From NCBI RefSeq assembly GCF_004762035.2, contig NZ_SIJK02000006.1, forward strand, positions 1 to 64,000: 64,000 bases of DNA, written 5' to 3'. Under the pieces are notes generated by a model. It was not told where the DNA came from. It saw nothing but the letters and a program-made list of their open reading frames with translations, and made no database searches. Of this stretch, positions 8,601-17,176 are shown piece by piece. The translations under genes and the position numbers were made by a program. Numbering within the stretch: the first letter of the stretch is position 1; each line of letters opens with the position of its first letter. Origin of the DNA: Candidatus Chloroploca mongolica. Lineage in GTDB: Bacteria > Chloroflexota > Chloroflexia > Chloroflexales > Chloroflexaceae.

Positions 8601-10491
8601 CACCGATCAGTTGCCTGCAACGGTTGCTTTTGTCGCCTTTGAGCAGAACCCTGGCAATATCTGCCATTATCGTTATGCCGGGTCTACCGTGGGTTGCACC
8701 ATACCCGCCCTTGCCCCGGGCGGGCATGGCACGATCCGTTTCCAGGTTATGGCGCTACCCAACGAGGCCAGTACTATTGTCAACCAGGCCCAGATCAGCA
8801 CAACTGACGATGGTGATCGTCCCGACAATAATCAGGCGACCACCACAACGCTGGTACAGTACCCGGATCTAGGCCTGAGCCTGCAGATCACCCCCCGTCC
8901 CTTGCCAGTTGGCGAGACCGGAGCAATCAACATCAGCTATCGCAATAGTGGCCCTGGGATCAGCCGGGGCAGTGTGCTGACGGTCACGCTTGATGCCGAA
9001 ACGCGGGTAGGCAACCTGCCTGGCAACTGCCAGAGCATCGCACCGCTCAATGGGGAACCGCGGGTGCAATGCAATCTCGGTGAGATCAATGCACATGCAG
9101 CGGGGAGCGTGGCTGTGCCCGTGCAACTTCCAGCGACGCCCCTGGATGCGGCGACGTATGCCGCCAACACATTGACAGCCCGCGGAATCATTGCTGGTGT
9201 GACGCCCGAGCGCAGCAGTACCCTGGCGAATAATCGTGCCAGCAATCAGGTCGACGTCACGCGCCCGAATGTCTGGGTGCGGGTACAGGCTGTCAACAAG
9301 AGTCTGCCCGCCGCCGGACCGGCTGGTTGGCTCAGCTTTGTCAGGTTCCGGGTGGAATACGGCAATAACACAGCGAGTCTGACGTTGCCGCCTGCGTTAC
9401 GGCATCCGGCTCACCTGACCCGCCCGGCTGGGGGGACGAGTCTGAGGATTATGCTGCCAAGCAACGCGGAACTGGAACAGGTGAGCGATGCAGCAGGGAT
9501 CCCCCTTGGGGGCTACGTGAGCACGACTGATGCCAGCGGCGCACCAATGCTCGTCTTTGACTACGGGACACTTGCCGCGCATGCGAGCGGCGATCTCTAC
9601 CTGACGGTACGTGTGCGTGAGCAGCCAGGGTCTATCGTTGGGCTGGCGGCGAGGATTGCAACGACAACCCCTGGTGATGAAACAATTGACAACAGTGCCG
9701 CCGATGCAACTGATATTGTTGCTCCTCCGGCGGGCATTGATGGTACGGGCGTAGTACGGCTCGCCATGCACTCAGAGTTTGATCCGAACCATGGTGGGAG
9801 TGACCCGAACGATGGAGTCTATCTATCCGAGGGGAACCGGATCACGTGGCCAGCCGGGGAAGTCCTCGATTTCACGCCACGGCTCACGGCATTACGGGTT
9901 CAAGATCCCTTGAGTGGCCTCGACCCGTTGTTGCCATATGCCTATTACGGACGCGTCGTGGGCTGGAGCATTGTGAATTACCAGGTCAACGGACGCAGCC
10001 TTGATGCGCGTAGCGACGCTGATGCGACCGGGAGGGTTGGGTGTCGGGTGGGAAGCAGCACGCTTGCGCAGACGGCGCTTACCGGTTGCACCTACATCTA
10101 TCCTGGGGCAACCACGGTCGGCGGGCCAATCAATGCCATCCTGCCAACAGCCCCCCTGACCGAAAACGAGATGCAGAGTCAGGGCCATGTCTACTGGACA
10201 CACCGAGGGCCGGCGGGCACCCCACTGCCAACGATGCGGTCGGATGTGTACCTCTTTACGCTTGACCCGATGGAGGAAGTACGGCTCACCGTCGAGATCG
10301 AAGTTGAAGTCTGGGTCGTCAACCTCTACCCTGGCGCACCATTAGGCGACTGGACGCTGAACCCGATCAGGATCACCAGCATTCCCGAGGTGCGCCAGAT
10401 CTACCCCGAGACGTTCGGGATCACGCTGGTTGTCCCACGGAGTGTCGTTGGCCCAGGCAATCGTCCAGGTGGCGCACCAACAACCCCATAA
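5671..10491 (+). CDS. Giant secreted surface protein with SdrD-type and DUF11 repeats
   Basis: This protein of about 1,606 residues is probably exported and cell-surface or sheath associated. The signal peptide is hydrophobic (LLFFLLPLFSTAGLVL). Residues of about 40-540 look like a beta-propeller (ITISPDGRTLYVVNLGP). Two SdrD/Cna-B-like modules follow, starting IGGRVWDDLNGDGIRQTGEP (about 545) and IGDWVWLDTNRNGLQDDG (about 695). At least three DUF11 modules follow from about 812, marked ADLWVTKQGPPSVRAG, PELGLSKTAPPQVLVGE and PDLGLSLQITPRPLPVGE. I see no LPXTG, C-terminal membrane helix or PEP-type sorting signal. The frame is open from 5623; I prefer ATG 5671, which has AGAGGG just upstream and begins the signal peptide. 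It ends 30 bases before the Tad genes, on the same strand. Confidence 0.9.
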   Translation: MRYYQAFLLQLVFRGTVLLFFLLPLFSTAGLVLRPASVEAHVAPAGAFGSAVGCLQQPDQFITSRYANTMYLPPGSTTEAAAAQNLPAVQGLTMNAAGAILATIGDLGAIYGLAYDDGAVSGRERIFAAAYTKRLTPYGPGGPGAIYVLTRTPTGWHLEGHITAPGAIGVNRPNSIPANYTDEQAIAGVGKTSLGDITISPDGRTLYVVNLGPKRIERFDLTRLGLPRYSGSLPIDLSVISSDPAVQTDLWPFAIAFWPFSSDRNAPHLVIGLTDSAARGGGAATASGDYFQVPPRIYVLAQHLGVGPWALALHQDLGNTLIQGIRQRHAGTLFEEVYSQWPGLTRSWNPWREDLQALPRFDNSVFYAQPMLTAIEFLNEAPSTGSPAEGRPLMILGLRDRTGDQSFNGNAQTPAFHYSSIAQGDTLTYRLNSSWQWVFQSGEAYEDDDYQGIATDPMPAHIENHMGALASVLNTQTSVEHIGTTLGVTALRGRNAQEVRIYEHASGAVTSGAISGRAPLIAGETASASKASNLGDLEVLCNYALIGGRVWDDLNGDGIRQTGEPAMGNVALELFQGLPGSAPVMSSTARAVTDSQGRYLFAVPPNTNFGIRITASGGSPGQWTRATLAQAGYHFTLPHAVADDTIRSNVDPALGIIEFAHPNEDLSQYAIRPPWNRADERTFDLGLTRQPPTGRIGDWVWLDTNRNGLQDDGATGVAGVTVTLEESTLGATLPRLVDPVTTGGNGAFAFTDLPPGLYQVRFSNLPFVPTLLRQGSDRNRDSDANASTGHATGWIRLQPHETRNDLDLGLVSEADLWVTKQGPPSVRAGASFDYILAYGNQGSSVAAGVELRDRLPPGLTYVAAQPAPTTVNGNELRWSIGSLNAGGTGSIRLTVRAATTFSPPDAVRWPVENQATISTTSYEITTANNEARHTTELQRPELGLSKTAPPQVLVGETFTYQLDYSNSGSTAARNLAITDQLPATVAFVAFEQNPGNICHYRYAGSTVGCTIPALAPGGHGTIRFQVMALPNEASTIVNQAQISTTDDGDRPDNNQATTTTLVQYPDLGLSLQITPRPLPVGETGAINISYRNSGPGISRGSVLTVTLDAETRVGNLPGNCQSIAPLNGEPRVQCNLGEINAHAAGSVAVPVQLPATPLDAATYAANTLTARGIIAGVTPERSSTLANNRASNQVDVTRPNVWVRVQAVNKSLPAAGPAGWLSFVRFRVEYGNNTASLTLPPALRHPAHLTRPAGGTSLRIMLPSNAELEQVSDAAGIPLGGYVSTTDASGAPMLVFDYGTLAAHASGDLYLTVRVREQPGSIVGLAARIATTTPGDETIDNSAADATDIVAPPAGIDGTGVVRLAMHSEFDPNHGGSDPNDGVYLSEGNRITWPAGEVLDFTPRLTALRVQDPLSGLDPLLPYAYYGRVVGWSIVNYQVNGRSLDARSDADATGRVGCRVGSSTLAQTALTGCTYIYPGATTVGGPINAILPTAPLTENEMQSQGHVYWTHRGPAGTPLPTMRSDVYLFTLDPMEEVRLTVEIEVEVWVVNLYPGAPLGDWTLNPIRITSIPEVRQIYPETFGITLVVPRSVVGPGNRPGGAPTTP

Positions 10492-10521
10492 CAACAGCGG
10501 AACACCGCAAGGAGGAACGAA

Positions 10522-10926
10522 ATGATAGTCAGACGTGAACGTGGACAGGCGATTGTCGAATTTATGTTGGTGATTGGCATCTTTCTTGCCCTGGTCTTGT
10601 GGCTGGTCTGTATCGGTCAAATCCTGTTGGCAGGCTACACCGTCAACCAGGCCGCACGTGCAGCCGCACATCAGGCTGCGCTAGCGGGAGGGGCCTCTTC
10701 AACGGCCTATGATGCGGCGGCAGCAGTGCTGAATGCGGGGGTGGGAACACGGGCCGATGCGGCGCAGGTACGGATCGAATGCCTGCGGACACCGTGCCGA
10801 CGTTACGACCCGATCACGGTCAACATTGCTTATCAGGGAGCGTACTGGGCGCCGCTAGCCCCTTTTTTTAACGAATTCACCCTTGAGTCTGAAGCTGTGC
10901 GCGCTGCCGAGCGTGATCAGCAATAG
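10522..10926 (+). CDS. TadE-like pilus assembly pseudopilin
   Basis: This 134-residue protein has the TadE signature: a short basic N-terminus, then GQAIVEFMLVIGIFLALVLW, with Glu after the cleavage region and one hydrophobic helix (about 8-30) followed by AGYTVNQAARAAAHQAAL. TadE-like proteins are minor pseudopilins of Tad (Flp) pili that are usually processed by a dedicated peptidase. No peptidase gene is in the window. A strong site, AAGGAGGAACGA, precedes the ATG. The two cysteines (CLRTPCRRYD) may form a disulphide outside the cell. Confidence 0.85.
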   Translation: MIVRRERGQAIVEFMLVIGIFLALVLWLVCIGQILLAGYTVNQAARAAAHQAALAGGASSTAYDAAAAVLNAGVGTRADAAQVRIECLRTPCRRYDPITVNIAYQGAYWAPLAPFFNEFTLESEAVRAAERDQQ

Positions 10927-10935
10927 GAGGTTCAG

Positions 10936-11625
10936 ATGAAGCAAGCGCAACCAACCACCTTTGAACAAGCCTCACAGGTTGCCTCCAGCAAACGTGAGAC
11001 AACGCCACTTCAAAGCAAGCCCCAGCGTTCATTGCGTGGCACTGCACCGCAATGGCAATGGCGGCGACGGCTCGGGGGGCTACGTTCGGCGAGGGAAGCG
11101 GGGCAGATCATTCCGCTGGCGGTGATCATCCTGCCCTTCCTGGTGCTCTTTACCCTGCTGGTTATCGAAGTCGCAGAGCGTTGGCTTGAAGTCGCCATGG
11201 TCGAAGATGCCCTGCAGCAAGCGACGCGCTCGGCAGTACAGCAACTCGACTATGCCGCCTTTGCCCGGGGCGAGATCGAACTACGGGGAGGAGCGGCCTG
11301 CCAGTCCGTAACCGTCGCCCAGGCCCAGGGGACAGCCTGTGCCGCCATTCTTGGGGTTGCCGCCGAACTCTTTCGCACCAACCTCACGAGTGTCAGGGGG
11401 CTCGTTGCTTCGCCAGCAAGCGTCACCGCTCAAGTACGTTGGACCGTCTTGCCGGCAGGAGGGAGTTGCACCTATAGCAACGGTGTCAATGTCCCAACGG
11501 AAACCACGCCCCTGATCTGTGCCGAGGTTCGCCCGACTATGAAGGGGTTGGTCGGGTGGGGAACCTATACACCCCTGATTATCGCAGCGGATCGACTAGA
11601 GCCTGTGACCCCGCTTATCTATTGA
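10936..11625 (+). CDS. TadG/TadE-like Tad pilus protein
   Basis: This 229-residue protein has a long, basic, low-complexity N-terminus (about 1-52), one membrane helix (IIPLAVIILPFLVLFTLLVI, about 57-76), and then the helix WLEVAMVEDALQQATRSAVQQLDY typical of TadE/TadG-type pseudopilins. The GQIIPL start of the helix resembles the prepilin-like processing region of TadG-type proteins. The C-terminal domain has four cysteines. It begins 9 bases after the TadE-like gene, with AGGAGG before the ATG. Its exact TadE/TadF/TadG rank cannot be fixed from sequence alone. Confidence 0.75.
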   Translation: MKQAQPTTFEQASQVASSKRETTPLQSKPQRSLRGTAPQWQWRRRLGGLRSAREAGQIIPLAVIILPFLVLFTLLVIEVAERWLEVAMVEDALQQATRSAVQQLDYAAFARGEIELRGGAACQSVTVAQAQGTACAAILGVAAELFRTNLTSVRGLVASPASVTAQVRWTVLPAGGSCTYSNGVNVPTETTPLICAEVRPTMKGLVGWGTYTPLIIAADRLEPVTPLIY

Positions 11626-11652
11626 ACTCTTTTTTGGAAAGGATCGAACACC

Positions 11653-12549
11653 ATGACGACTATGACGCCCAACGCGCCCTCTTTAGGGCAGGCCCTGACA
11701 CGGAAGAAGGCGAGTCCTTTGCCAGTTCTGATGCTTGCGGCAGGCTTGATCGCAGCGATCGCTTTTGCGGTGATGGGATATCTCGAGAGCCAACGAACCG
11801 AACAGGTCGTAGTCTTGATCCATGACGTGCCCTTTGGTCAACAGCTTGTGGCCGAAGACTTGGGCATGGTTGAGGTACCTCTGCATCGTCCGGTGCCCCT
11901 GGCGGGCATAACCGACGCGAGTCTTGTGATTGGACAGTATGCGGCACGCAACCTCGGCGTCAATGATCTCGTGCAACCAGGGATGCTTATGGCTGCACGA
12001 CCGGATCAACCTGTCTATCCGAATGGCGAGCAACTGACCGTGAATATGGTGCCAGTCCCTTTCAGCGTCGCGGCGCTCGGGCCAGTGAATTACCGTGATC
12101 GGGTCAACCTTGGTTTTAGCGATCCGTCGGGCGATCCGGCGCTCTGTGATGAGGCAATTGCAGCAGCGGCAGGCGAAGCACCAAGCAGAATGACGCTCAG
12201 CCAGGGCGAACTCGGGACACCACGACCATATGCGTGCCGCCTGCTCAGTTCGGTGCGCGTGCTCTGGATCGAAGGAACTACTGCTTATCTTGAGATGACA
12301 CCCTATCAGGCCCATACCATCTGGGCGCTACAGGCGGCTGGGTTGCCAATGTGGGGCGAGCGTTACGGCAGCACGTCAGAAGTCCTGAGTGCATTCGACC
12401 GGCTCGATATCGGACAGGTCACCCTACCGGCCTTGCTTGCACCGGCGCCTGAAGGCGAGGCGACTGATGTTGACGCGAACGAGCTCCCCGGGGCACAGAC
12501 GTCCCTTCCTGGGGCCAATAGTCCTGTGCCTGGAAGTGAACAGCCTTGA
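11653..12549 (+). CDS. cpaB: CpaB/RcpC-like SAF-domain protein of the Tad system
   Basis: This 298-residue protein has one N-terminal membrane helix (about 22-40) and then a SAF domain (about 47-115: VVVLIHDVPFGQQLVAEDLG, AARNLGVNDLVQPGML). This is the layout of CpaB/RcpC, the periplasmic or extracytoplasmic subunit that accompanies Tad pili. The RcpC domain that follows is short, and the C-terminus (about 255-298) is an acidic, Pro/Ser-rich tail. In diderms CpaB works with a secretin; no secretin gene is present here, which fits an envelope without a classical outer membrane. AAAGGATCG lies before the ATG. Confidence 0.8.
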   Translation: MTTMTPNAPSLGQALTRKKASPLPVLMLAAGLIAAIAFAVMGYLESQRTEQVVVLIHDVPFGQQLVAEDLGMVEVPLHRPVPLAGITDASLVIGQYAARNLGVNDLVQPGMLMAARPDQPVYPNGEQLTVNMVPVPFSVAALGPVNYRDRVNLGFSDPSGDPALCDEAIAAAAGEAPSRMTLSQGELGTPRPYACRLLSSVRVLWIEGTTAYLEMTPYQAHTIWALQAAGLPMWGERYGSTSEVLSAFDRLDIGQVTLPALLAPAPEGEATDVDANELPGAQTSLPGANSPVPGSEQP

Positions 12550-12586
12550 GGCTCGCTAATGCCTACCGCAGAGAAAGAAGGGTTAT

Positions 12587-13849
12587 ATGCATACCGAGTG
12601 CGATCTGGTCGAGACCGAACTGGCGGCATGTGCAGGGCAGAGCAACGAGGAACGAAAGAGGGCGCTGCACATCAGACCTGATTATGCAGCGATCACCGAA
12701 GAGTTGCAGATGCTTGTGCGAAGTGGACGCTTCCGTGACTGCTGGGATCTGCCGCCTGAAGAAGCCTTTGCGCGCCTTGGGGTCGGCTTAGCGTTGGGGA
12801 GCGACGACTGGGTTCATATCAACTGGTACGGCCCACTCGAAATCTGGCGCGATCCCGAACATCAGGTCTCGGATATTTTGTACAACGGGCCGCCCGAAGA
12901 GCCCTTCTATGTGGTGCAACGTGGTGCGATGGTCTGTACCGGGGTCACAGCACATCCAGACTGGATTACCTGGACTCAGCATCAGTTGTTGTTACGCGAT
13001 ATGAAGGTTTTGCCCTATGTGCTCGACTGGCCTCCTATGGCGCAGGGCGTGGCCGACTTGCTCCGCTATGCCATCACCGGGCCACCAGTCTCACGGATGG
13101 GTCGGAGTCTCTCGATCCGGCTCTTGCCTGAGCGCTGGCGAACGCTTGATGATCTTGTGCAGGCGCACATCATTTCGCGTGAGGCTTCAGAACTCTTGCT
13201 CGCAGGACTCGCTTCGGGCGCATCGTTGCTGGTCGCGGGGCCAACGGGGAGCGGCAAGACAACCTTGACGGCAGCGCTGACGCAGGCAGTTGGGCAACGG
13301 ATGCGGCTCGTCTTTGTCGAAGACGGGGGCGAACTTCCCCGTTCGCCCAACAGTCTCCATCTTGAGGCCCCGGCAGAAGAGGGTGGTTTCACGCGTGCCG
13401 TGACCTTTGCGTTGCGCCAGAAACCGAACTACATCATTGTGGGTGAGGTGCGCGGTGGCGAAGCGATGGCGATGCTCCAGGCGGCGGCCACTGGACACCC
13501 TGGCGTCGGAACGATCCACGCCGGCGGGGTACAGGGCGCCTTGCGCAATCTCGAACGGATGGCAATGCTTGGTCTCGCCGCCGAAGCAGGTGGTGGTGGT
13601 CAAGCGGCAGCGCAGATTGTCCGTGGTTTGATTACGTCTGATACGGTCAATCTGATTGTCGTCACAATCGGACAGACAGCCCGTGGACGGCGTGCCGTCC
13701 TCTCGATTGAAGAGGTCTTGCGTCAGGGAGCGCAAGGGCAGAGTGGGGATGTTTTTCCGACCAATACGCTCTTTAGCTATGACCAGTATTACGAGCGTCT
13801 CGTGCAGACTGGGAATGTCAATGCGGCGTGGGGGCTTGGCCGTTTCTGA
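12587..13849 (+). CDS. CpaF/TadA-like secretion ATPase 1
   Basis: This 420-residue hexameric-type secretion ATPase is the presumed motor of the Tad apparatus, acting at the inner face of the membrane. The N-terminal domain spans about 1-195. The Walker A motif is GPTGSGKTTL (about 216-225), an Asp box-like VEDGGELPRS follows, the Walker B region is YIIVGEVRGGEAMAML, and the His-box is GHPGVGTIHAGG. Length is near the family norm. The ATG has AAGAAGGG 4 bases upstream. It is one of two such ATPases in the operon. Confidence 0.9.
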   Translation: MHTECDLVETELAACAGQSNEERKRALHIRPDYAAITEELQMLVRSGRFRDCWDLPPEEAFARLGVGLALGSDDWVHINWYGPLEIWRDPEHQVSDILYNGPPEEPFYVVQRGAMVCTGVTAHPDWITWTQHQLLLRDMKVLPYVLDWPPMAQGVADLLRYAITGPPVSRMGRSLSIRLLPERWRTLDDLVQAHIISREASELLLAGLASGASLLVAGPTGSGKTTLTAALTQAVGQRMRLVFVEDGGELPRSPNSLHLEAPAEEGGFTRAVTFALRQKPNYIIVGEVRGGEAMAMLQAAATGHPGVGTIHAGGVQGALRNLERMAMLGLAAEAGGGGQAAAQIVRGLITSDTVNLIVVTIGQTARGRRAVLSIEEVLRQGAQGQSGDVFPTNTLFSYDQYYERLVQTGNVNAAWGLGRF

Positions 13850-13902
13850 GAAGGGCGCGGTCGTTCGGGCCACGCCGATACCGTCTAAGAGGAGAGACCT
13901 CG

Positions 13903-15171
13903 ATGGAATTGATCATTTTTACGGCAATGGATGGTCTTGCAACGCATATCGAACAATTTCGTGATCTTGCGGTACTGTCACCATCGCAACTCGACCAGGT
14001 AAATCGCTTGATCGAAGGAACACGCCCGCCCGACGCATTGTACCTTGATGATACACGCGCGGCACCGCTCGCCGAGTTGTGGCGCACCGCCACACTCGCA
14101 CGGCGAACAGGGGTACGGGTCTTCGTCAACTTTCCCGGTACCGCGCGGGCCGCCCTGAATGAGGCCCAGGGAGCCGGGTTGCCTGCCCTTGCCGAACGCG
14201 ATCCTGCGGTTGTCGCCACCTGGCTGGGCGAGCAACTCGGCCTCCGCCCTGGCACGGGCCTCCGCAGCAGTGCCGTCATCGCCGTTGGCGCAGCCAAAGG
14301 CGGCATTGGCAAGACGTTCGCGACCTGTGTCCTTGCCGAAGGCCTACGGCGGCGTGGCCTGCAGGTGCTTGTCTGGGATAGTGACATCTCGAATCCAGGT
14401 CTTGTACCAGCATTTCGCGTGCCGTCTAGTGCGCCATCCTATCTGCATCTGATTCAGCGGGGACCAGCGCACTGGAATCCGACGGGTATCGAGCCGTTCA
14501 TTTACCAACCTGAGCATACGCGTGGCACGGCTGAAGGTTGGGGTGCCATTGATTTTCTGATCGGCTCGCATGCTGTTGCGCGTGCCGAAAATGATGTGCG
14601 TCTGCCTGATTGGCAAGGCTTTTATCACGGAACAGCAGCCCTGAGTGGCTATGATCTCATCATTGTGGATACGCCTCCAGATTACCTACGACGTCCGTAT
14701 GCCACGCATGTGCTGCAATCGGGAGGCACTGTTATCTTGCCGACGCCTCCTGGCGCACGCGAGCGAATGGGTGTAGGCCACCTGCTCGACCATTTGCGTG
14801 ACCATGCCCCGGATAGTCTCGAACGGTGTACGTTGCTTTTTATCGAGCCTGAGCGTGGGGTGACGGCAACGGTCCCTGATGTTGCAGCGCTCTTTCAGCG
14901 TCGTTACCCACAGGTACGTCCACTGGGTACCTTGCCGCGAGCGCCACGGCTAGCCAGTCTTGCCGACGAGCACGACGGCTATATCTCAATGCTCGATCTC
15001 GGGCCACACTCAACGTTTGCTGGTGCAGTTCACCGTGTCGCCGATACACTCTGTGTCCGTCTCGGGCTGCAACCAACGCTCCCGATGCCACGTTCGAGTT
15101 TCTGGGCGCGGATGCATGCCCGCCTCCGCGGTGATCGGGCGCTGGTGTTGCCGACACCGGCTGTCGCGTAA
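13903..15171 (+). CDS. CpaE/TadZ-like ParA-type ATPase
   Basis: This 422-residue protein has an N-terminal receiver-like half (about 1-115) and a ParA/MinD-type P-loop domain. The deviant Walker A is AKGGIGKTF (about 151-159), switch I is WDSDISNPGL, and the Walker B-like strand is LIIVDTPPDY. This is the TadZ/CpaE architecture; these proteins localise the Tad machine to a site in the cell. The receiver-like half lacks a clear phospho-acceptor Asp, as is common in TadZ. The frame is open from 13828, but AAGAGGAGAG before the ATG at 13903 decides the start. It sits between the two CpaF-like genes. Confidence 0.8.
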   Translation: MELIIFTAMDGLATHIEQFRDLAVLSPSQLDQVNRLIEGTRPPDALYLDDTRAAPLAELWRTATLARRTGVRVFVNFPGTARAALNEAQGAGLPALAERDPAVVATWLGEQLGLRPGTGLRSSAVIAVGAAKGGIGKTFATCVLAEGLRRRGLQVLVWDSDISNPGLVPAFRVPSSAPSYLHLIQRGPAHWNPTGIEPFIYQPEHTRGTAEGWGAIDFLIGSHAVARAENDVRLPDWQGFYHGTAALSGYDLIIVDTPPDYLRRPYATHVLQSGGTVILPTPPGARERMGVGHLLDHLRDHAPDSLERCTLLFIEPERGVTATVPDVAALFQRRYPQVRPLGTLPRAPRLASLADEHDGYISMLDLGPHSTFAGAVHRVADTLCVRLGLQPTLPMPRSSFWARMHARLRGDRALVLPTPAVA

Positions 15172-15182
15172 GGAGAGAGCAC

Positions 15183-17162
15183 ATGCTTACCTCACATCGT
15201 CCATTGACCGTGATTGAAGATGGTGGCCTGACCAACTTGAGTCCAGTTACGTCGGGGCAAGCTCAGGCGAGTGGCCTTGATGCCCTGACGCTTCAGGCGG
15301 TGCGCGAGTCGCTGCGCGATCGCATGAGTGCCACCTTGCTTGACCCGGTGGCACCGGCATCGGTACGTGATCCAGAAGTGTTACGCGTCTTGCGTGCCGA
15401 GATTGGGCATCAGGTCGAGGCAGGGTATGGCCCATTGCGCCATTTGCCAACTGATGAACACTCACTCTTACGGCTCTTTCAAGAGGCGCTCGGATGGGGG
15501 CCGGCCCAACCATACCTGGATGATGAGCGCATTCAGGAGGTAAAGATCATTGGTGATCTGATTATGGTGCAGGAAGAAGGAGCCGATTTTAGTCTGGTTG
15601 CCGAGCGGTTCCAGGATCCACGTCAAGCCCTGGATCGGGCGATGCTTCTAGCGGCGCGCTTGAATGTACCGCTCGACCGTTCGCGCCCACAAGACACGCT
15701 GCCGCTTGCGCATGGAACACGGATGCATGTCACTATTCCGCCGTGTACACCCGATGGGACTGGCCTGATCTGCATTCGTCGCGGGCGACGCTATGCCTGG
15801 GTGCTCGATGATCTGCTGCGTCGGCGGGCGTGCGATCAGGTCGTGGGTGATCTCTTGCGCCTGCTTGTGCGGGCGGGCTGTTCCTTCATCATTGCGGGCG
15901 AGACCGGGTGTGGCAAAACGGCACTGCTCGAAGCCTTGATCAACTCGTGGCCGGGCGAGCCGCATGTCATCACGATTGAGGACAACACCCTAGAGATCAA
16001 CGTTCGTCATCGGGCGTGGACGCGCGAACTGGTACAGACCGCCGTAGAACGGGGGGCCTTTGGGCGCGCAGCGCGTGAAGTCTTGCGCCAGACACCCTCG
16101 CTGGTCGCACCTGGCGAGACGCGTGCCGACGAAGCGGGGGCGATTCTTGCCGTTGCTGTCAGCGGCCATGCCGTTGTGACCACCATTCACGCCCGTTCGG
16201 CAGCGCGTGCGGTAAGCCGTTTTGCCGATTGTGCTGCCATGCCAGGCGCCTATATCTACGAAGGGCGACGTGATCATGCGCTGGAAGATACGTGCGATAA
16301 CTTTCAGGTCGTGATCCACCTTGAGAAGGTGAGCGGACGGCGCTACATTGACGAAATCCTGCTCCTTGATGGTGTCGAGGCGCAGGGAGAGCGTTTACGT
16401 CCTCGGTTTGTCCCGCTGGCACGCGTGAAACATATTGAAGGCGAGGTGACATGGCAGGTCGAGGCGATCGCCCAGGGTGATCGTCTGGTCTGGCAAACAG
16501 AGGGACAAACCCCAGAGGCCTTGCAGCGCCGGTTTGAGCTATTGCAATTGCGGGCCGATGTACGTGCAGCCGCGACAACCCATGCTGCGGTCAGTGAAGC
16601 CATTGCGCGGGCAAGTGCCGTCACGCGCTCGGGCGATGCAACGCAGGCGCTGGCAATCTTGCGGCGAGCCTGGAGTGATCGCCGCGATCAACGGCTTGTC
16701 ACTGCGGCACAGCGCGTCCTTGAACTTGATCTCGAGACTGCCAGCACGATGGCGACCCAGTCGCGTCAGGCCGAGTCCACTATTCAGGCGGCGCTTGGTT
16801 CACGTCGTTGGCCTGACGCACGCGCCGCCTATGGCGAAGTCATGGCGGATCTCGCGATCGTCGCAGCCCACAGCCCCGCGGGGGGGTGGGAGCGCCTTGA
16901 GCGCACGATTGCCGCTGGTGAAGACCGTGACTACCTGGCCCGGTCTCAGATTGCCGAGGCCCGGTTGGCCCTGACGCAAGGTCGTGCCCGCGATGCCGTT
17001 GACTTGTTGACCCAGTGCGATCCGATGGCCCTATCGAAGAGCGTAGCCCTTGAGACGCTCGCAACGCGGCGCGACGCACTCGGCATCTTACACGCCGCCG
17101 GTGAGATTGGTGGAGACGCGCTCGGCCCGGTGCAGGCTGCGCTTGAAGCTTTAACTACTTGA
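15183..17162 (+). CDS. CpaF/TadA-like secretion ATPase 2 with helical C-terminal extension
   Basis: This 659-residue protein is a second CpaF-type ATPase in the same operon, about 240 residues longer than the first. The N-terminal domain spans about 1-230. Walker A is IAGETGCGKTALLEAL (about 240), then VITIEDNTLE. The Walker B region is SLVAPGETRADEAGAI, with Pro where GE is usually preceded by Val or Gly, and the His-box is GHAVVTTIHARS. From about 440 the sequence is Ala/Arg-rich and helical, possibly TPR-like (AIARASAVTRSGDATQALAI), with no family I recognise. The start has GGAGAG upstream. Its stop overlaps a possible TTG of the next gene. It may power a different step from ATPase 1. Confidence 0.85.
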   Translation: MLTSHRPLTVIEDGGLTNLSPVTSGQAQASGLDALTLQAVRESLRDRMSATLLDPVAPASVRDPEVLRVLRAEIGHQVEAGYGPLRHLPTDEHSLLRLFQEALGWGPAQPYLDDERIQEVKIIGDLIMVQEEGADFSLVAERFQDPRQALDRAMLLAARLNVPLDRSRPQDTLPLAHGTRMHVTIPPCTPDGTGLICIRRGRRYAWVLDDLLRRRACDQVVGDLLRLLVRAGCSFIIAGETGCGKTALLEALINSWPGEPHVITIEDNTLEINVRHRAWTRELVQTAVERGAFGRAAREVLRQTPSLVAPGETRADEAGAILAVAVSGHAVVTTIHARSAARAVSRFADCAAMPGAYIYEGRRDHALEDTCDNFQVVIHLEKVSGRRYIDEILLLDGVEAQGERLRPRFVPLARVKHIEGEVTWQVEAIAQGDRLVWQTEGQTPEALQRRFELLQLRADVRAAATTHAAVSEAIARASAVTRSGDATQALAILRRAWSDRRDQRLVTAAQRVLELDLETASTMATQSRQAESTIQAALGSRRWPDARAAYGEVMADLAIVAAHSPAGGWERLERTIAAGEDRDYLARSQIAEARLALTQGRARDAVDLLTQCDPMALSKSVALETLATRRDALGILHAAGEIGGDALGPVQAALEALTT

Positions 17163-17176
17163 CCAGGGATACGACG

